A stretch of DNA of 64,000 nucleotides from CAYVXE01 sp964455375 (GCA_964455375.1 CAYVXE010000008.1:6730-70729), one strand, 5' to 3'. Positions 44,264 through 54,206 are shown, counted from the first letter of the stretch. A program made the numbers and translations. The notes: generated by a model not told the origin, from the sequence alone.

Positions 44264-45549
44264 AAAACAGAGTCGTCATCACGGGTCTTGGTATCGTCGC
44301 TCCGAACGGGCATGGAATAGAAGCCTTCGAAAGAGCGTTAAAAACAGGTGAGTCCGGAATCAGATTTATCCCGGAACTGGAAGAATTGAAATTTGGTTGC
44401 CGTGTTGCAGGTGTGCCGCAAAACATCGACGAAATCTGCGAACGCTACTTCTCGGAAGATCAGCTCTTAGCGATGAACAGCAGCATACGGTACGCATCCA
44501 TTGCCGCAATTGATGCCTGGCGGGATGCAGGGTTTGAGGTTCCGCCCGATGATTCGGAGGACGTGAACTGGGACACCGGAGCAATCATCGGAACTGGAAT
44601 TGGTGGCATGGATACCATTGCCGAGAGAGTCGTACCGTTTACATTCGCCGGTAAAGTACGCAGGCTCGGCAGTACTGCCGTTGAACAGGTCATGGCCAGC
44701 GGCGTCTCAGCAAAAATCGGTGGACTGCTGGCCTTGGGAAACCAGGTTACGACGAACAGCAGTGCGTGCAGTACGGGAACCGAAGCAATTGTAGACGCCA
44801 TGTACAGAATCCGCAACGGGCTGGCCGAACGCATGTTAGCGGGGGGCTCGGAGGGAGCATCACCGTATATCTGGTCTGGATTTGATGCCATGCGTGTGTT
44901 AAACAGAACCCGCAACGATGAACCGGAAAAAGCCTCACGCCCTATGAGTGCCAGTGCCGCAGGCTTCATCCCGGGGTCCGGCGCCGGTGTTTTGATGCTT
45001 GAAAATTTAGACAGTGCACTGGAACGAGGCGCAAAAATTTATGCTGAAATCATTGGTGGCGCCATCAATTGCGGCGGCCATCGAATGGGTGGCAGCATGA
45101 CCGCTCCAAATCCCACAGGTGTGCAACGCTGTATCCGCGATGCTCTAAAGGACGCCAAAATTGGCGGTAGCGATGTCGATGCAATTAACGGCCATCTGAC
45201 TGCAACATTTGCCGACCCCTATGAGATCAAAAACTGGGCAGAAGCCCTTAACAGAACCGAAGATAATTTTCCACTTATTAACGCTACCAAATCTTTGATC
45301 GGACATTCACTCGGCGCTGCCGGTGGACAGGAGTCGGTAGCCAGCATTCTGCAAGTGTATAAAGGGTTTGTGCATGGTTCGGCAAATTGTGAAGATTTAC
45401 ACGAAAAACTACTGCCGTTTTCCAATCGTATTGTCCGCCAAACAAGAGAAACGCCGGATTTGAGAATTCAGGCAAAAGCGAGCTTTGGATTCGGCGATGT
45501 AAACACATGTATTTTTTTCAAAAAATGGGAACAAAAAGCAATAAAATGA
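44260..45549 (+). CDS. Beta-ketoacyl-ACP synthase II-like protein (FabF family)
   Basis: 429 residues with the Cys-His-His triad: C170 in SSACSTGTEAI, H312 in NGHLTATFADP and H349 in KSLIGHSLGAAGGQE. The GSGAGVLMLENLDSALERGA stretch is also typical. The second motif reads NGHLTAT where FabF has NAHGTST, so it is a divergent member, as in secondary-lipid or aryl-polyene-type clusters. It would elongate acyl-ACP with malonyl-ACP. Confidence 0.9.
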   Translation: MKNRVVITGLGIVAPNGHGIEAFERALKTGESGIRFIPELEELKFGCRVAGVPQNIDEICERYFSEDQLLAMNSSIRYASIAAIDAWRDAGFEVPPDDSEDVNWDTGAIIGTGIGGMDTIAERVVPFTFAGKVRRLGSTAVEQVMASGVSAKIGGLLALGNQVTTNSSACSTGTEAIVDAMYRIRNGLAERMLAGGSEGASPYIWSGFDAMRVLNRTRNDEPEKASRPMSASAAGFIPGSGAGVLMLENLDSALERGAKIYAEIIGGAINCGGHRMGGSMTAPNPTGVQRCIRDALKDAKIGGSDVDAINGHLTATFADPYEIKNWAEALNRTEDNFPLINATKSLIGHSLGAAGGQESVASILQVYKGFVHGSANCEDLHEKLLPFSNRIVRQTRETPDLRIQAKASFGFGDVNTCIFFKKWEQKAIK

Positions 45550-45601
45550 GTTACTCTTAAACGTATAAAATATTTGAAACATGACTGATGGAGGTTTTTA
45601 A

Positions 45602-45847
45602 ATGACGCAAGATGAAGTATTTGATAAAGTTGTCGAAATTTTAAATAAATACAGTAAAACAGAAATCACAAAAGAAACTATTTCCATGGAAACATCTATT
45701 CTGGAAGATTTAAAAATAAATTCTGCCAGATTAGTGGATATCGTGTTGGATTTTGAGGATGCTTTTGATATTGAAGTTGATGATGACGATGCAGACAGCG
45801 TCACCACGGTTGGAGACGGCGTAAAATTAATTTTAGAAAAAATATAG
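45602..45847 (+). CDS. Acyl carrier protein dedicated to the lipid island
   Basis: 81 acidic residues. The phosphopantetheine serine is S41 in EDLKINSARLVDIV, in place of the common DSLDxVEL motif, followed by the acidic helix DFEDAFDIEVDDDDADSV. A GGAGG ribosome site precedes the ATG. Its sequence differs from a housekeeping AcpP, and the phosphopantetheinyl transferase at 46590 is the obvious enzyme to activate it. Confidence 0.92.
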   Translation: MTQDEVFDKVVEILNKYSKTEITKETISMETSILEDLKINSARLVDIVLDFEDAFDIEVDDDDADSVTTVGDGVKLILEKI

Positions 45848-45856
45848 TGGTCGTTT

Positions 45857-46609
45857 ATGAATGATCTTAAATTCAAAGAAAAATTTGCTTTAAAAATTCA
45901 GTACCTGGTTGGCTGGATCACGTATCCGTTTTGGGGCTCTTTGTTAATCGCCGTCATGCGTTTTATCGGCAAGTACAAGATTCAACAAATTCGTGAGATA
46001 CGCAGGCATTACAAACACCTTAAACGTACCGTCGAAGGCCCCATACTCGTCTGTTCAAACCATCTCACAAAAATCGACTCGGTTATTTTAAACTGGAGTC
46101 TGGCTTCAACATGGTCCTACATGAAATCCTTTAAAATATTCTCATGGAATTTACCGGAGCGGGCTAATTTCTATCAAAATTATATTTTGCGAACGATTTG
46201 TTACCTCGGCAGTTGTGTGCCCATCGACCGGGGCGGCAGCAGAGATGCAGTAAAAAAATCACTGGATAAAGTCACCTATCTTCTCAAAAAAGGCCACACG
46301 GTCACAATCTTCCCCGAAGGTGGAAGAAGCAGAACCGGCCGCATTGAAGTGGATAAATTCACCTACGGTGTAGGCAGGCTGGTCAACAAGGTTAAAGACT
46401 GTCATGTTTTGTGTGTTTATTTACGCGGACATAATCAGGAAAAGTACAGCGACATGCCGCATCGGGGAGCCCGGTTTTACCTTAACATGGAACTTATTAA
46501 GCCCGAGAGCGTCCATTCCGGTTTACGTGCCACCAGGGATGTTGCCAATCAAATTGTAGACAAGCTTGTACTCATGGAACAGGCTTATTTTGCTACTGCT
46601 GGGCAATGA
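45857..46609 (+). CDS. PlsC-like 1-acyl-glycerol-3-phosphate acyltransferase family protein
   Basis: 250 residues. The catalytic HxxxxD motif is NHLTKID (H69-D74) and the phosphate-binding motif is FPEGGRSRTGRI (about 151-162). Hydrophobic segments near 18-36 and around 115 suggest membrane attachment. It moves acyl chains from ACP or CoA to an acceptor; within this island it probably off-loads the chain made by the KAS, dehydratase and reductase set. It starts 10 bp after the ACP gene. Confidence 0.9.
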   Translation: MNDLKFKEKFALKIQYLVGWITYPFWGSLLIAVMRFIGKYKIQQIREIRRHYKHLKRTVEGPILVCSNHLTKIDSVILNWSLASTWSYMKSFKIFSWNLPERANFYQNYILRTICYLGSCVPIDRGGSRDAVKKSLDKVTYLLKKGHTVTIFPEGGRSRTGRIEVDKFTYGVGRLVNKVKDCHVLCVYLRGHNQEKYSDMPHRGARFYLNMELIKPESVHSGLRATRDVANQIVDKLVLMEQAYFATAGQ

Positions 46610-47282
46610 CATTGTCGATTTAAACGAAACGGGTATGAAAGGCAAGTCTAAAGATACCCGTTTCATGCAAAGAGTTTTCAACGCAGAAGAAAAATCCACT
46701 ATAGTACTATCAAACCACCCCGATTTAACCCTTTGGATGTTTTGGGCTGCCAAGGAAACCACCTTTAAACTTGTTTCCAAAATAAGCGGCCCTCCGGTCT
46801 TTTCTCACAAAAAATTTCAAATATCCGCTTTGCAGCAAACAACAGAGTCGTCTTTTAAGGCAAACGCTGTTTATCAGGAACATTCTTTCCCAATCGCCAT
46901 TACGTTTACGAATAATTACATTCACGCCGTCGGAGGAAACTTAACGACGGATAAATTATTACTGAACACAGGTGTACACAAAATCGCAAAATCTGAATAT
47001 GAAATTTGGGGAAACCGCACCGTATGGAATGATACTTTTACACAAGAGGAGCTCGAATCAATTCATCATTTGGAATCAGCCCTGGTTCGGTTTTATTGCA
47101 AAAAATCAATTGCGGAAACATTAAAGACCAGCGCATCGCACTTGCAAATTATTCGTCCCACGAAAGGGCAGCTACCGCAGCCGCCTTTTGTGTTACGTCA
47201 CAACAAACCGTGTGAAATTGATATCAGTTTATCGCACCACGGATCATGGTTGGGTTGGTGTTTTAGTTCTAAGAGGAAATGA
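46590..47282 (+). CDS. 4'-phosphopantetheinyl transferase superfamily protein
   Basis: About 230 residues. The metal-binding motif LLGNDIVDLNE opens the protein and WAAKETTFKL (about 50-60) is the second conserved motif. The C-terminal part (KPCEIDISLSHHGSWLGW) includes the usual SLSHxxxW-like stretch. It attaches phosphopantetheine to ACPs. No ATG fits: TTG 46590 has AGG before it and matches the family's start, TTG 46566 is the alternative. Either way it overlaps the acyltransferase gene, so it is the last gene of the island. Confidence 0.82.
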   Translation: MLLLGNDIVDLNETGMKGKSKDTRFMQRVFNAEEKSTIVLSNHPDLTLWMFWAAKETTFKLVSKISGPPVFSHKKFQISALQQTTESSFKANAVYQEHSFPIAITFTNNYIHAVGGNLTTDKLLLNTGVHKIAKSEYEIWGNRTVWNDTFTQEELESIHHLESALVRFYCKKSIAETLKTSASHLQIIRPTKGQLPQPPFVLRHNKPCEIDISLSHHGSWLGWCFSSKRK

Positions 47283-47323
47283 GCATTTACATTTACCTAA
47301 ACAACTTTCAAGTCAGGCACTTA

Positions 47324-47971
47324 TTACACGTACCGGTACATCATCCAAAAGTGGGAAAAGCTGCCAAACATAATGAAAACATGAAAGACCTCATGAAAAC
47401 CGAATATCTTTGGCCACGGGTCGGGCTTCTTCAGGGCGTAAATCACGGCTCCAACCGAGTAAAAAAGGCCGCCGATAGCCATCCACACTAAACCGCTTAA
47501 GGCCATTGTATTCACCAGCGGCCATGTACCAACAACAATAATCCAGCCCATGAACAGATAGATACCGGTAGAAAAGTAGCGAGGTGCATGCAGCCAAAAT
47601 ATTTTTAAGAACAATCCGGCAATGGTCACACCCCAGACGCTACACAAAATCCACCAACCCCAGGCTCCATGCAAGGTAACGAGGCAGATTGGTGTGTAGG
47701 ACGCGGCAATAAAAACAAAAATCATGATATGATCGACTTTACGAAAAATTTCCAACTGCTTTCCGTGAAGAGGCAACCAGTGATATAATGTACTGGCGCC
47801 ATAGAGTAAAACCATTGCAACGCCGAAAATCGAAAACGAAACCGCATGCCAAATTGTGAATGGGTAACCCGTTCGATTCAAAAGTGCAATTAAACCAAAC
47901 ACTGCCAAAACAATACCAATAAAGTGGGTCAGGCCACTCAAAGGGTCGCGGAATTTCTTAAAAACATTCAT
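47324..47971 (-). CDS. Hemolysin III family membrane protein (PAQR/YqfA type)
   Basis: 215 residues with seven predicted membrane helices. Family markers are DPLSGLTHFIGIVLA at the start, ASTLYHW and the histidine pattern in DHIMIFVFIAASYTP, and the C-terminal GFHEVFHVFIMFGSFSHFW. ATG 47971 is preferred over an extension to 48034 that would run into the terminator hairpin. The function in bacteria is not well defined; relatives influence membrane lipid homeostasis. It is convergent with the lipid island, only 41 bp from its end. Confidence 0.92.
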   Translation of the reverse strand: MNVFKKFRDPLSGLTHFIGIVLAVFGLIALLNRTGYPFTIWHAVSFSIFGVAMVLLYGASTLYHWLPLHGKQLEIFRKVDHIMIFVFIAASYTPICLVTLHGAWGWWILCSVWGVTIAGLFLKIFWLHAPRYFSTGIYLFMGWIIVVGTWPLVNTMALSGLVWMAIGGLFYSVGAVIYALKKPDPWPKIFGFHEVFHVFIMFGSFSHFWMMYRYV

Positions 47972-47984
47972 ACCATTTTTTCCT

Positions 47985-48019
47985 AAAAACAAAGAAAAGC
48001 CCCAAAGGATGGGGCTTTT
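47985..48019 (-). terminator. Terminator of the 1083-residue repeat protein gene
   Basis: AAAAGCCCC / GGGGCTTTT, a perfect 9-bp stem with a 7-nt loop, followed on the minus strand by TTTTCTTTGTTTTT. It begins 30 bp after the stop at 48049. Confidence 0.85.
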
Positions 48020-48048
48020 CAACCTGCATTGCAATCAAACTCAAAAAT

Positions 48049-51000
48049 CTACTTAATCAGAAGCATCTTTCTGGTTAAAGCAACATTGGCAGACTTCAAT
48101 TTGAAAAAATAAATTCCGGCCGCTACCTGGTTGCCTTTATCATCCAACCCATCCCACCGACTTGAATAGGCACCAGCAGTTTTCACCGCATCGACTAAGG
48201 TACGAATACGCTGACCAAGCATATTGAATATTTGCAAGGTAACCTGCGATTGTTCCGGAACAGTGTAGTTTATCTCAGTGCTGGGATTAAACGGATTTGG
48301 ATAATTCTGTTCGAGAATAAACTGCTCAGGCAACGTTGTAGATGGATTCTCGCGAACGCTGGTAATAAAGTTTTCCAGAGTTGGCAGTCTAAAATCGATA
48401 CCATCGGTTAAGCCAGGACTCGAAACCGTCACAGCAGAGGCTCCCGCCGGCACTGTGTCAAAGAACGGCAGAATAAAGTGCAAATCACCACCGCCGGTAA
48501 ACAGGTTAAACAGCAACGAAAAAATGTCGACGTCAGCCAAATTCAAGCTGATTTCCTGACCGTCATACCAGACATCATTGTACAATTGAATATCGAAAGA
48601 GCCGAACAAATTGTCATTTCCCAGCAAACCGAAAATCAATGTCAGAGGATCTCCGCCCCCAAGAGCGGTGTTCAAACCTAAATCCCCTGACGCCGAGAAC
48701 AGGCTAAAAATAGAAATAGTGCGCAGAAAATAGCTCCCTGAACGCAAGCCGCTAATGGTGTATTTACCAGGAGTTGTTTTCATAACAAAATTTTCATCAA
48801 AACCGCTGACCGCCGCAGACACGGCGTGTCCGGTTGCGTCAAAAGCAATGACCAGAACACCGTCAAGCGGTATGGTACCATCGCCATTATAAACCGTACC
48901 GCTGATTTGACCCGCTCCGGTTGCAAGATCAATATTTGCAACGCTTGTATTGCCCGGTGTAATCGAAACCGGGGTCGACAGCCCATCGTTGAAGGTGGCG
49001 CCGCCGCCAAAATAAGTCGCAGCATAGCCATTCGAAGCGGGCATAGCAACAACCTTTACATTTACAGGTGGCAATCCCAAAATTTGGTAACCACCGGCAA
49101 ATGTTAAACCCGACCCGCCAATCAATTCCCCGGAATTTGCATCGAAAGCAAGCACGGTTGTTTCGGATAGCGAATCAGCGCCAGCGCTGACTCCCGGAGC
49201 TAAATTGACCACTCCCTGAACCGTACCGGCCCGAACCATCAGAAAATCTTTATCAGCAGTCTCACCGGGTGCAGTAACTGCAACTTCATCTGCGGTATCC
49301 AGAGAACTTTTGCCGTTGTAAAATTGCGGCAAATAGATAATGTCATCCCCGGTTGCAGAGAGGGTCGGTGTGGATTTCAAATCTTTTTCGGCTGCAAATA
49401 AACCCAGGTCGAGATTCAGGCTATTGGCGGTTACGACCCCGAGTAGTTTGAACATCCCTGTGGGCAAGGGACGTAATACGTAGGTGCCGTTCACCGAATC
49501 ATATTTTGACAACGCCAGTTCCGGGTAGCCCGTACCAGTATCGAAAGCGATGACATTGCCAAAACCAACGACCGGTGTGGCACCATCGGTTTCGAAAAAA
49601 TGACCGCTGATGACGCCGCCTTCAGTTAGCGCAAAATCAATGCCCGACGTCGTGTCCGGTGACGTGACCGTGACTTGCGTAGCCAGAGCCGCATCAAATA
49701 AACTGTGGACATCGTCATAATATTCATCCAGAAAGACATTCCCGTGCTTACCCAGCGCTGCAACCGTCCGTAGCGTGTAATCTCCTGAAGACAATCCAGA
49801 AACGACGTATTTGCCGGTCGCATCTGAAAACGCCACACCAAAATCGATATCATCGGTGAAAAATTTTCCAACATTTGAAATATCGAGCTTCACTGCTACC
49901 ACCAGGACTGAATCCAGAGGGGCGCCGGAATCAGAGGAAATAGTTCCAGAAATAGCGCCTCCGGATTCCAGACTGAAATTAATACCTGTCAGTGTATCGC
50001 TACCGGCAATTGTAAGCGGCGTCGCTGCATCCGACGTCTTTGCATTATCATAATATTCTCCTTCCAAAGCCGGCGGCAGTAAAAGATCCAGTAATTGGTC
50101 TGCGTAAACGATATACATACCGTCATCGAGGCCGCTGATTTCATATTCTCCGGAAAAACCGCTAAGGGTAAAACCCGCAATGGATGTATCCGCAACGTTG
50201 AAGGCGAAAACAAACGCAAACGCCACCGGTTGGTCACTAGGTCCAAAGACCGTACCGACAATTTGTCCACCCTCAACTTGAGTACCGGCAGATAAGCTGA
50301 AATCAATTCCACCCAGCGAGTCTGCAAACGAAGAAATAACAATGGGGTCGGCAGACACAAAATCAGTCTGATTGTTAAAATATTCCGGCTGAAATCCGGA
50401 GGCATCCAGCATCACTTTAAACGTGCCGGTGGCCGGCACATGAATTTTATAATGACCGAAGTTATCGGTAAAGTCGGAAACTTCAATCTGTTTCGCAGGA
50501 TTATTTGCAGCAGTAAACGTAAAAGTCAGAAATCCAAATGAAAGCGGGGCGCCCGTATCTTCATCGATAACGGTTCCCGAAACAACCGCGCCTTTTTGCA
50601 GATCGAAATCAATTCCTGTTACAGCGCCACCGTCCGTGACGTTCACCAAGGTTGCGTTCCGCCAGTCCTGGTAATCATTCACCAGAATATCATCAAACAT
50701 TTCATCGGCAAATTCACTTTCGGTTACAACAAAATAGTCTCCTGCCGGAAGGTCCGAAACGGTGTACGCCCCTGTAGTCGTATTAACAGGAACGGATTTA
50801 ACAAAGAAACCGAATGAATCAAAAATGACAACACTGACCGTTCCAAACCCTACAAAGGCTGGGAAAGTCCCTTCGATGGTGACTGTTCCGGAAATTGACC
50901 CGTTTGCAGAAGAGGTTAGCGTATTGAGGTTCTGTTTTGATAAAGCGTTCAGTAAAGCAGACGGTCTTGTTCCTGCCGCTCTTTCTTTTTTTACCGCCTT

Positions 51001-51300
51001 CATGAAGGCAGCCATTTTTTCACCCGGCGAAATCAGGGCGATCTTCTTTTGAAACAACGCATCCCGTTGTGCGCTTGCAACTTTCTTCTTTACCTCGCTG
51101 TAAAACCGCTGCTGGATTTTGTTCAATTCTACAGCTTTCGATACCGCCGGATTCGCCAAAGCCGCGTTTTGAAAAACACCGGCCGATTTTTCTCCCTTTG
51201 CATACAGTTGACCTTGCAAAAACGTACCAAAAACAAAAGCGAAAACAATTGCCACAAACAAAATTGCTTTCGCTGCCGTAACACCGCGATCAAGTTTCAT
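48049..51300 (-). CDS. Large secreted protein with carboxypeptidase-regulatory-like repeats and sorting tail
   Basis: 1083 residues. The first 34 form a signal peptide with a basic start. From about residue 133 there are about seven units that open with a GxxxxISGTV-type strand and resemble CarboxypepD_reg/SdrD-B-like beta-sandwiches (ISGTVTIEG, VSGTVIDEDTGAPLSFG, IVGTVFGPSDQPVAFAF, ISGTISSDSGAPLDSV, ISGHFFETDGATPVVG, VQGVVNLAPG, ISGTVYNGDGTIPLDG). The last 85 residues carry NYPNPFNPST, FNMLGQRIRTLVD and AAGIYFFKLKSA, an FCB sorting or FlgD-like domain. AAGGAGGC precedes the ATG. A long surface or extracellular structural protein is likely; nothing catalytic was seen. Confidence 0.8.
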   Translation of the reverse strand: MKLDRGVTAAKAILFVAIVFAFVFGTFLQGQLYAKGEKSAGVFQNAALANPAVSKAVELNKIQQRFYSEVKKKVASAQRDALFQKKIALISPGEKMAAFMKAVKKERAAGTRPSALLNALSKQNLNTLTSSANGSISGTVTIEGTFPAFVGFGTVSVVIFDSFGFFVKSVPVNTTTGAYTVSDLPAGDYFVVTESEFADEMFDDILVNDYQDWRNATLVNVTDGGAVTGIDFDLQKGAVVSGTVIDEDTGAPLSFGFLTFTFTAANNPAKQIEVSDFTDNFGHYKIHVPATGTFKVMLDASGFQPEYFNNQTDFVSADPIVISSFADSLGGIDFSLSAGTQVEGGQIVGTVFGPSDQPVAFAFVFAFNVADTSIAGFTLSGFSGEYEISGLDDGMYIVYADQLLDLLLPPALEGEYYDNAKTSDAATPLTIAGSDTLTGINFSLESGGAISGTISSDSGAPLDSVLVVAVKLDISNVGKFFTDDIDFGVAFSDATGKYVVSGLSSGDYTLRTVAALGKHGNVFLDEYYDDVHSLFDAALATQVTVTSPDTTSGIDFALTEGGVISGHFFETDGATPVVGFGNVIAFDTGTGYPELALSKYDSVNGTYVLRPLPTGMFKLLGVVTANSLNLDLGLFAAEKDLKSTPTLSATGDDIIYLPQFYNGKSSLDTADEVAVTAPGETADKDFLMVRAGTVQGVVNLAPGVSAGADSLSETTVLAFDANSGELIGGSGLTFAGGYQILGLPPVNVKVVAMPASNGYAATYFGGGATFNDGLSTPVSITPGNTSVANIDLATGAGQISGTVYNGDGTIPLDGVLVIAFDATGHAVSAAVSGFDENFVMKTTPGKYTISGLRSGSYFLRTISIFSLFSASGDLGLNTALGGGDPLTLIFGLLGNDNLFGSFDIQLYNDVWYDGQEISLNLADVDIFSLLFNLFTGGGDLHFILPFFDTVPAGASAVTVSSPGLTDGIDFRLPTLENFITSVRENPSTTLPEQFILEQNYPNPFNPSTEINYTVPEQSQVTLQIFNMLGQRIRTLVDAVKTAGAYSSRWDGLDDKGNQVAAGIYFFKLKSANVALTRKMLLIK

Positions 51301-51529
51301 ATTGCCTCCTTAACCTGTTAAATGAGATGAACACGAAAATTAAAATAAACATGAATTTCGTCTTTGTCAAGATAGAATATTACAAGAAAGAAATGAACAT
51401 CAATATATAAGTACCGCTTTTTGCCTCGTAATGCTGAATTGTGCTTGAAAATAATCTTGCAAAAATTAAAAATGTTTCTTAGCTTTTTGTTTCATGATTT
51501 TTATGGTTTAACAAACGATATTAGTTACG

Positions 51530-53152
51530 TTGCCTAAACACAACAATCTCATTTCCGCATTAAATATTTGCCGCACGATCCTTTGTGGCTGCCTCCTCTG
51601 GTTGAGTTGTTGCAATGCTCAAGCCGGAACGAAAAAAAGGGACAGCATCGATTTCTCCCCAGTGCGGTCAGCGATGCTTTCCATAACGTCATATAAGGCA
51701 AAAAATCATGTAATTTTTTTAGCCGGCGATGAACTGGCAGGCCGTGAAACCGGCACGACCGGACAATGGCTGGCAGCGAAATACATCGCCCGGGAATTTG
51801 CCAGAGACGGTTTACAACCCATTATGAAAAATAGAAAATATTACCAAAATTTCCACCTAACGTATCCCGGACTTAAAAATGCTGAATTAATTGTACATCT
51901 TTCCGACAAAGCGCCAATAATTTTCAAACTCAACAGGGACTTTGTCCCCTTTGTTTTTAGCGGAGAAAATTCTTTTACGGCACCTCTCGTTTTTGCCGGG
52001 TTTGGCATAACGGCACCTGAATATCATTATGATGATTATGCAAATATCGATGTGCGTGGAAAAATCGTGTTAGTTATGCGACATGAACCACAGGAAAACG
52101 ATTCAACGAGTATCTTTGCCGGGGTCGAACTCACGCCGTATGCATACTTTGAGACCAAAGCTAAAAATGCCATGAAACATGGTGCAGTTGCTATGTTCAT
52201 CGTCAATGACCCGGCAAATCATCATTTTTCACACATCCCGGATGGCAATTGGCAATTACCATCATCGCAGCGGGTGGCTGGTCACCGATGGCAGATAATC
52301 ACACACAGTAATCTCGAAAACTTTCCTGCCCTGTGGGTTCAGGAACCTGAACTCAATGCATTGTTTAATTTTTCCAATCATTCGCTGCTGCGAATCCAAA
52401 AACAGATCGACCATTCACGCAAACCGGAAAGCTTTACCTTCAATAAAGTAGACGTGCAAGTAACCGTGGAAAAAATTGACCGGACGAAAAGCACTCAAAA
52501 TGTCCTTGCCTTCATGCCCGGCTCCGATCCTTTGTTAAAAAATGATGTCGTTATCATCGGCGCCCATTATGATCATCTTGGGAAAAAGCAAGGCCGTATA
52601 TTCCACGGTGCGGATGATAATGCATCGGGCACCGCAGGTTTGCTTGAAATCGCCAAAGCGTTCACCAAACTTCCTTTCCACCCGCGCCGCAGTATTTTAT
52701 TCATTGCCTTCAGTGGTGAGGAAATGGGCTTATTAGGGTCGGAATATTATGTTAAACATCCCGCTTTTGCTTTAGACAAAACCGTCGCCATGATCAATCT
52801 CGACATGATCAGCCGCAATGCAGCGGATGAGGTGTCGATTATCGGTACAAACAGTCACCCCTATCTTAATGAATTAAATGAAATCGCCAATGAAGAAATT
52901 GGCCTTCACTTGCACTTTGACGGTAAAAAATACCTCAGCAGAAGCGATCAGGCTAACTTTGTCAAATATCATGTTCCGGTTATTTTTTATAACAGCGATG
53001 TTCACGAGGACTACCACAAACCAACCGACACCGCCAATAAAATTAATCCTGAAAAAATTGCCCGAATCTCCCGTTTGGCCTTTCTCGTTGCATGGGAACT
53101 TGCCAACGGAGACTTTCATGCCGGGGTAAATGATTCATACATGCTAAAATAG
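51530..53152 (+). CDS. M28-family zinc aminopeptidase
   Basis: 540 residues. The N-terminus (TILCGCLLWLSCCNAQAG) is a signal peptide, possibly of lipoprotein type. A PA-domain insert (GFGITAPEYHYDDYANIDVRGKIVLVMRHEP) lies in the first half. The catalytic domain has the two-zinc ligands in IIGAHYDHLG, GADDNASGTAG, FSGEEMGLLGSEYY, NLDMISR and DYHKPTDT. It would release amino acids from peptides outside the cytoplasm. The start is TTG 51530 without a clear ribosome site. The gene stands alone. Confidence 0.92.
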   Translation: MPKHNNLISALNICRTILCGCLLWLSCCNAQAGTKKRDSIDFSPVRSAMLSITSYKAKNHVIFLAGDELAGRETGTTGQWLAAKYIAREFARDGLQPIMKNRKYYQNFHLTYPGLKNAELIVHLSDKAPIIFKLNRDFVPFVFSGENSFTAPLVFAGFGITAPEYHYDDYANIDVRGKIVLVMRHEPQENDSTSIFAGVELTPYAYFETKAKNAMKHGAVAMFIVNDPANHHFSHIPDGNWQLPSSQRVAGHRWQIITHSNLENFPALWVQEPELNALFNFSNHSLLRIQKQIDHSRKPESFTFNKVDVQVTVEKIDRTKSTQNVLAFMPGSDPLLKNDVVIIGAHYDHLGKKQGRIFHGADDNASGTAGLLEIAKAFTKLPFHPRRSILFIAFSGEEMGLLGSEYYVKHPAFALDKTVAMINLDMISRNAADEVSIIGTNSHPYLNELNEIANEEIGLHLHFDGKKYLSRSDQANFVKYHVPVIFYNSDVHEDYHKPTDTANKINPEKIARISRLAFLVAWELANGDFHAGVNDSYMLK

Positions 53153-53211
53153 CGTCGATGCCCACAAATGATTTGCCGTATCGCGTCGTTGCTCAATTTT
53201 AAGGAATGCTA

Positions 53212-54171
53212 ATGGATTTAACGCACTGGGCAATGCCCTGGATCATACTTCTTTTTGTCCTTGGTCTGACAATTCTATTTGGCGGCGGTCATTATTTGGT
53301 TCTCGGAAGCTCACGAATCGCTAAACTCCTGGGCATCCACCCTGTCATTATCGGATTAACTGTGGTTGCACTGGGTACGTCGATGCCGGAATTTCTCGTC
53401 AGTCTTATTGCCGCCATAAAAAACAAACCGGATGTGGCATTGGGAAATATTGTCGGCTCAAACATCTCAAACATCGCTCTGATTTTAGGACTAACCGCCC
53501 TCATCCGTCCCATGCAGGTAAACAAACAAATTTTAAAATTCGACTTACCGATTGTTATCGCCGCGTCGTTTCTTTTTTGGGGCTTAGGTTTCAACCATAT
53601 CATGAGTCGTTTAGACGGACTCATTCTTTCAGTGGCGTTCATGTTCTACCTCTGGTTAATCACAAAACGCTCCAAAAAAAATTCCCGTGAAAATAAAGAT
53701 AAAACAGCAGAAAAACGGTCAGGCAAAAGTCTTCTCATAAACAGTTTTTTTGTCGTTTTAGGAATTGCCGGACTCACCGCTGGTGCGAATTGGATGGTCG
53801 GTTCTGCAACGGAAATAAGCAAAAGGTTAGGCGTCCCTGAATTAATCCTCGGCTTAACCATCGTTGCACTGGGGACGTCGCTTCCTGAATTGGCAACCTG
53901 TGTGGTAGCCGCGTTGAAAAAACAGGGGGATATCGGCATTGGCAACATCGTGGGTTCGAACATATTTAATATGCTGTTTATCGTCGGGCCGGTTGCAACC
54001 ATCCACCAGCTCCCGGTGGCACCGGACCTTATTACCTACAATATTCCCATTATGATCGGGCTGACCATTCTCCTTTATCCCATGTTAAAAAGCAGGCACA
54101 CCCTGTCAAGAGGCGAAGGTGGAATTTTGCTGGCATCCTATATTCTGATTGTAGTATGGTGGGTGCTGTAA
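53212..54171 (+). CDS. CaxA/YrbG-type Na+/Ca2+ exchanger
   Basis: About 319 residues with ten predicted membrane helices. The two inverted alpha-repeats are clear: GLTVVALGTSMPEFLVSL with GNIVGSNISN in the first half and GLTIVALGTSLPELATCV with GNIVGSNIFN in the second. These bind and move cations by alternating access. AAGGA lies six bases before ATG 53212, so that start is chosen over ATG 53206. It is 60 bp after the peptidase gene and runs into the lipid-kinase gene. Confidence 0.93.
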   Translation: MDLTHWAMPWIILLFVLGLTILFGGGHYLVLGSSRIAKLLGIHPVIIGLTVVALGTSMPEFLVSLIAAIKNKPDVALGNIVGSNISNIALILGLTALIRPMQVNKQILKFDLPIVIAASFLFWGLGFNHIMSRLDGLILSVAFMFYLWLITKRSKKNSRENKDKTAEKRSGKSLLINSFFVVLGIAGLTAGANWMVGSATEISKRLGVPELILGLTIVALGTSLPELATCVVAALKKQGDIGIGNIVGSNIFNMLFIVGPVATIHQLPVAPDLITYNIPIMIGLTILLYPMLKSRHTLSRGEGGILLASYILIVVWWVL

Positions 54172-54206
54172 GATGCGTCGCCACACAGAGAGGAGACCGG
54201 GTCGGT

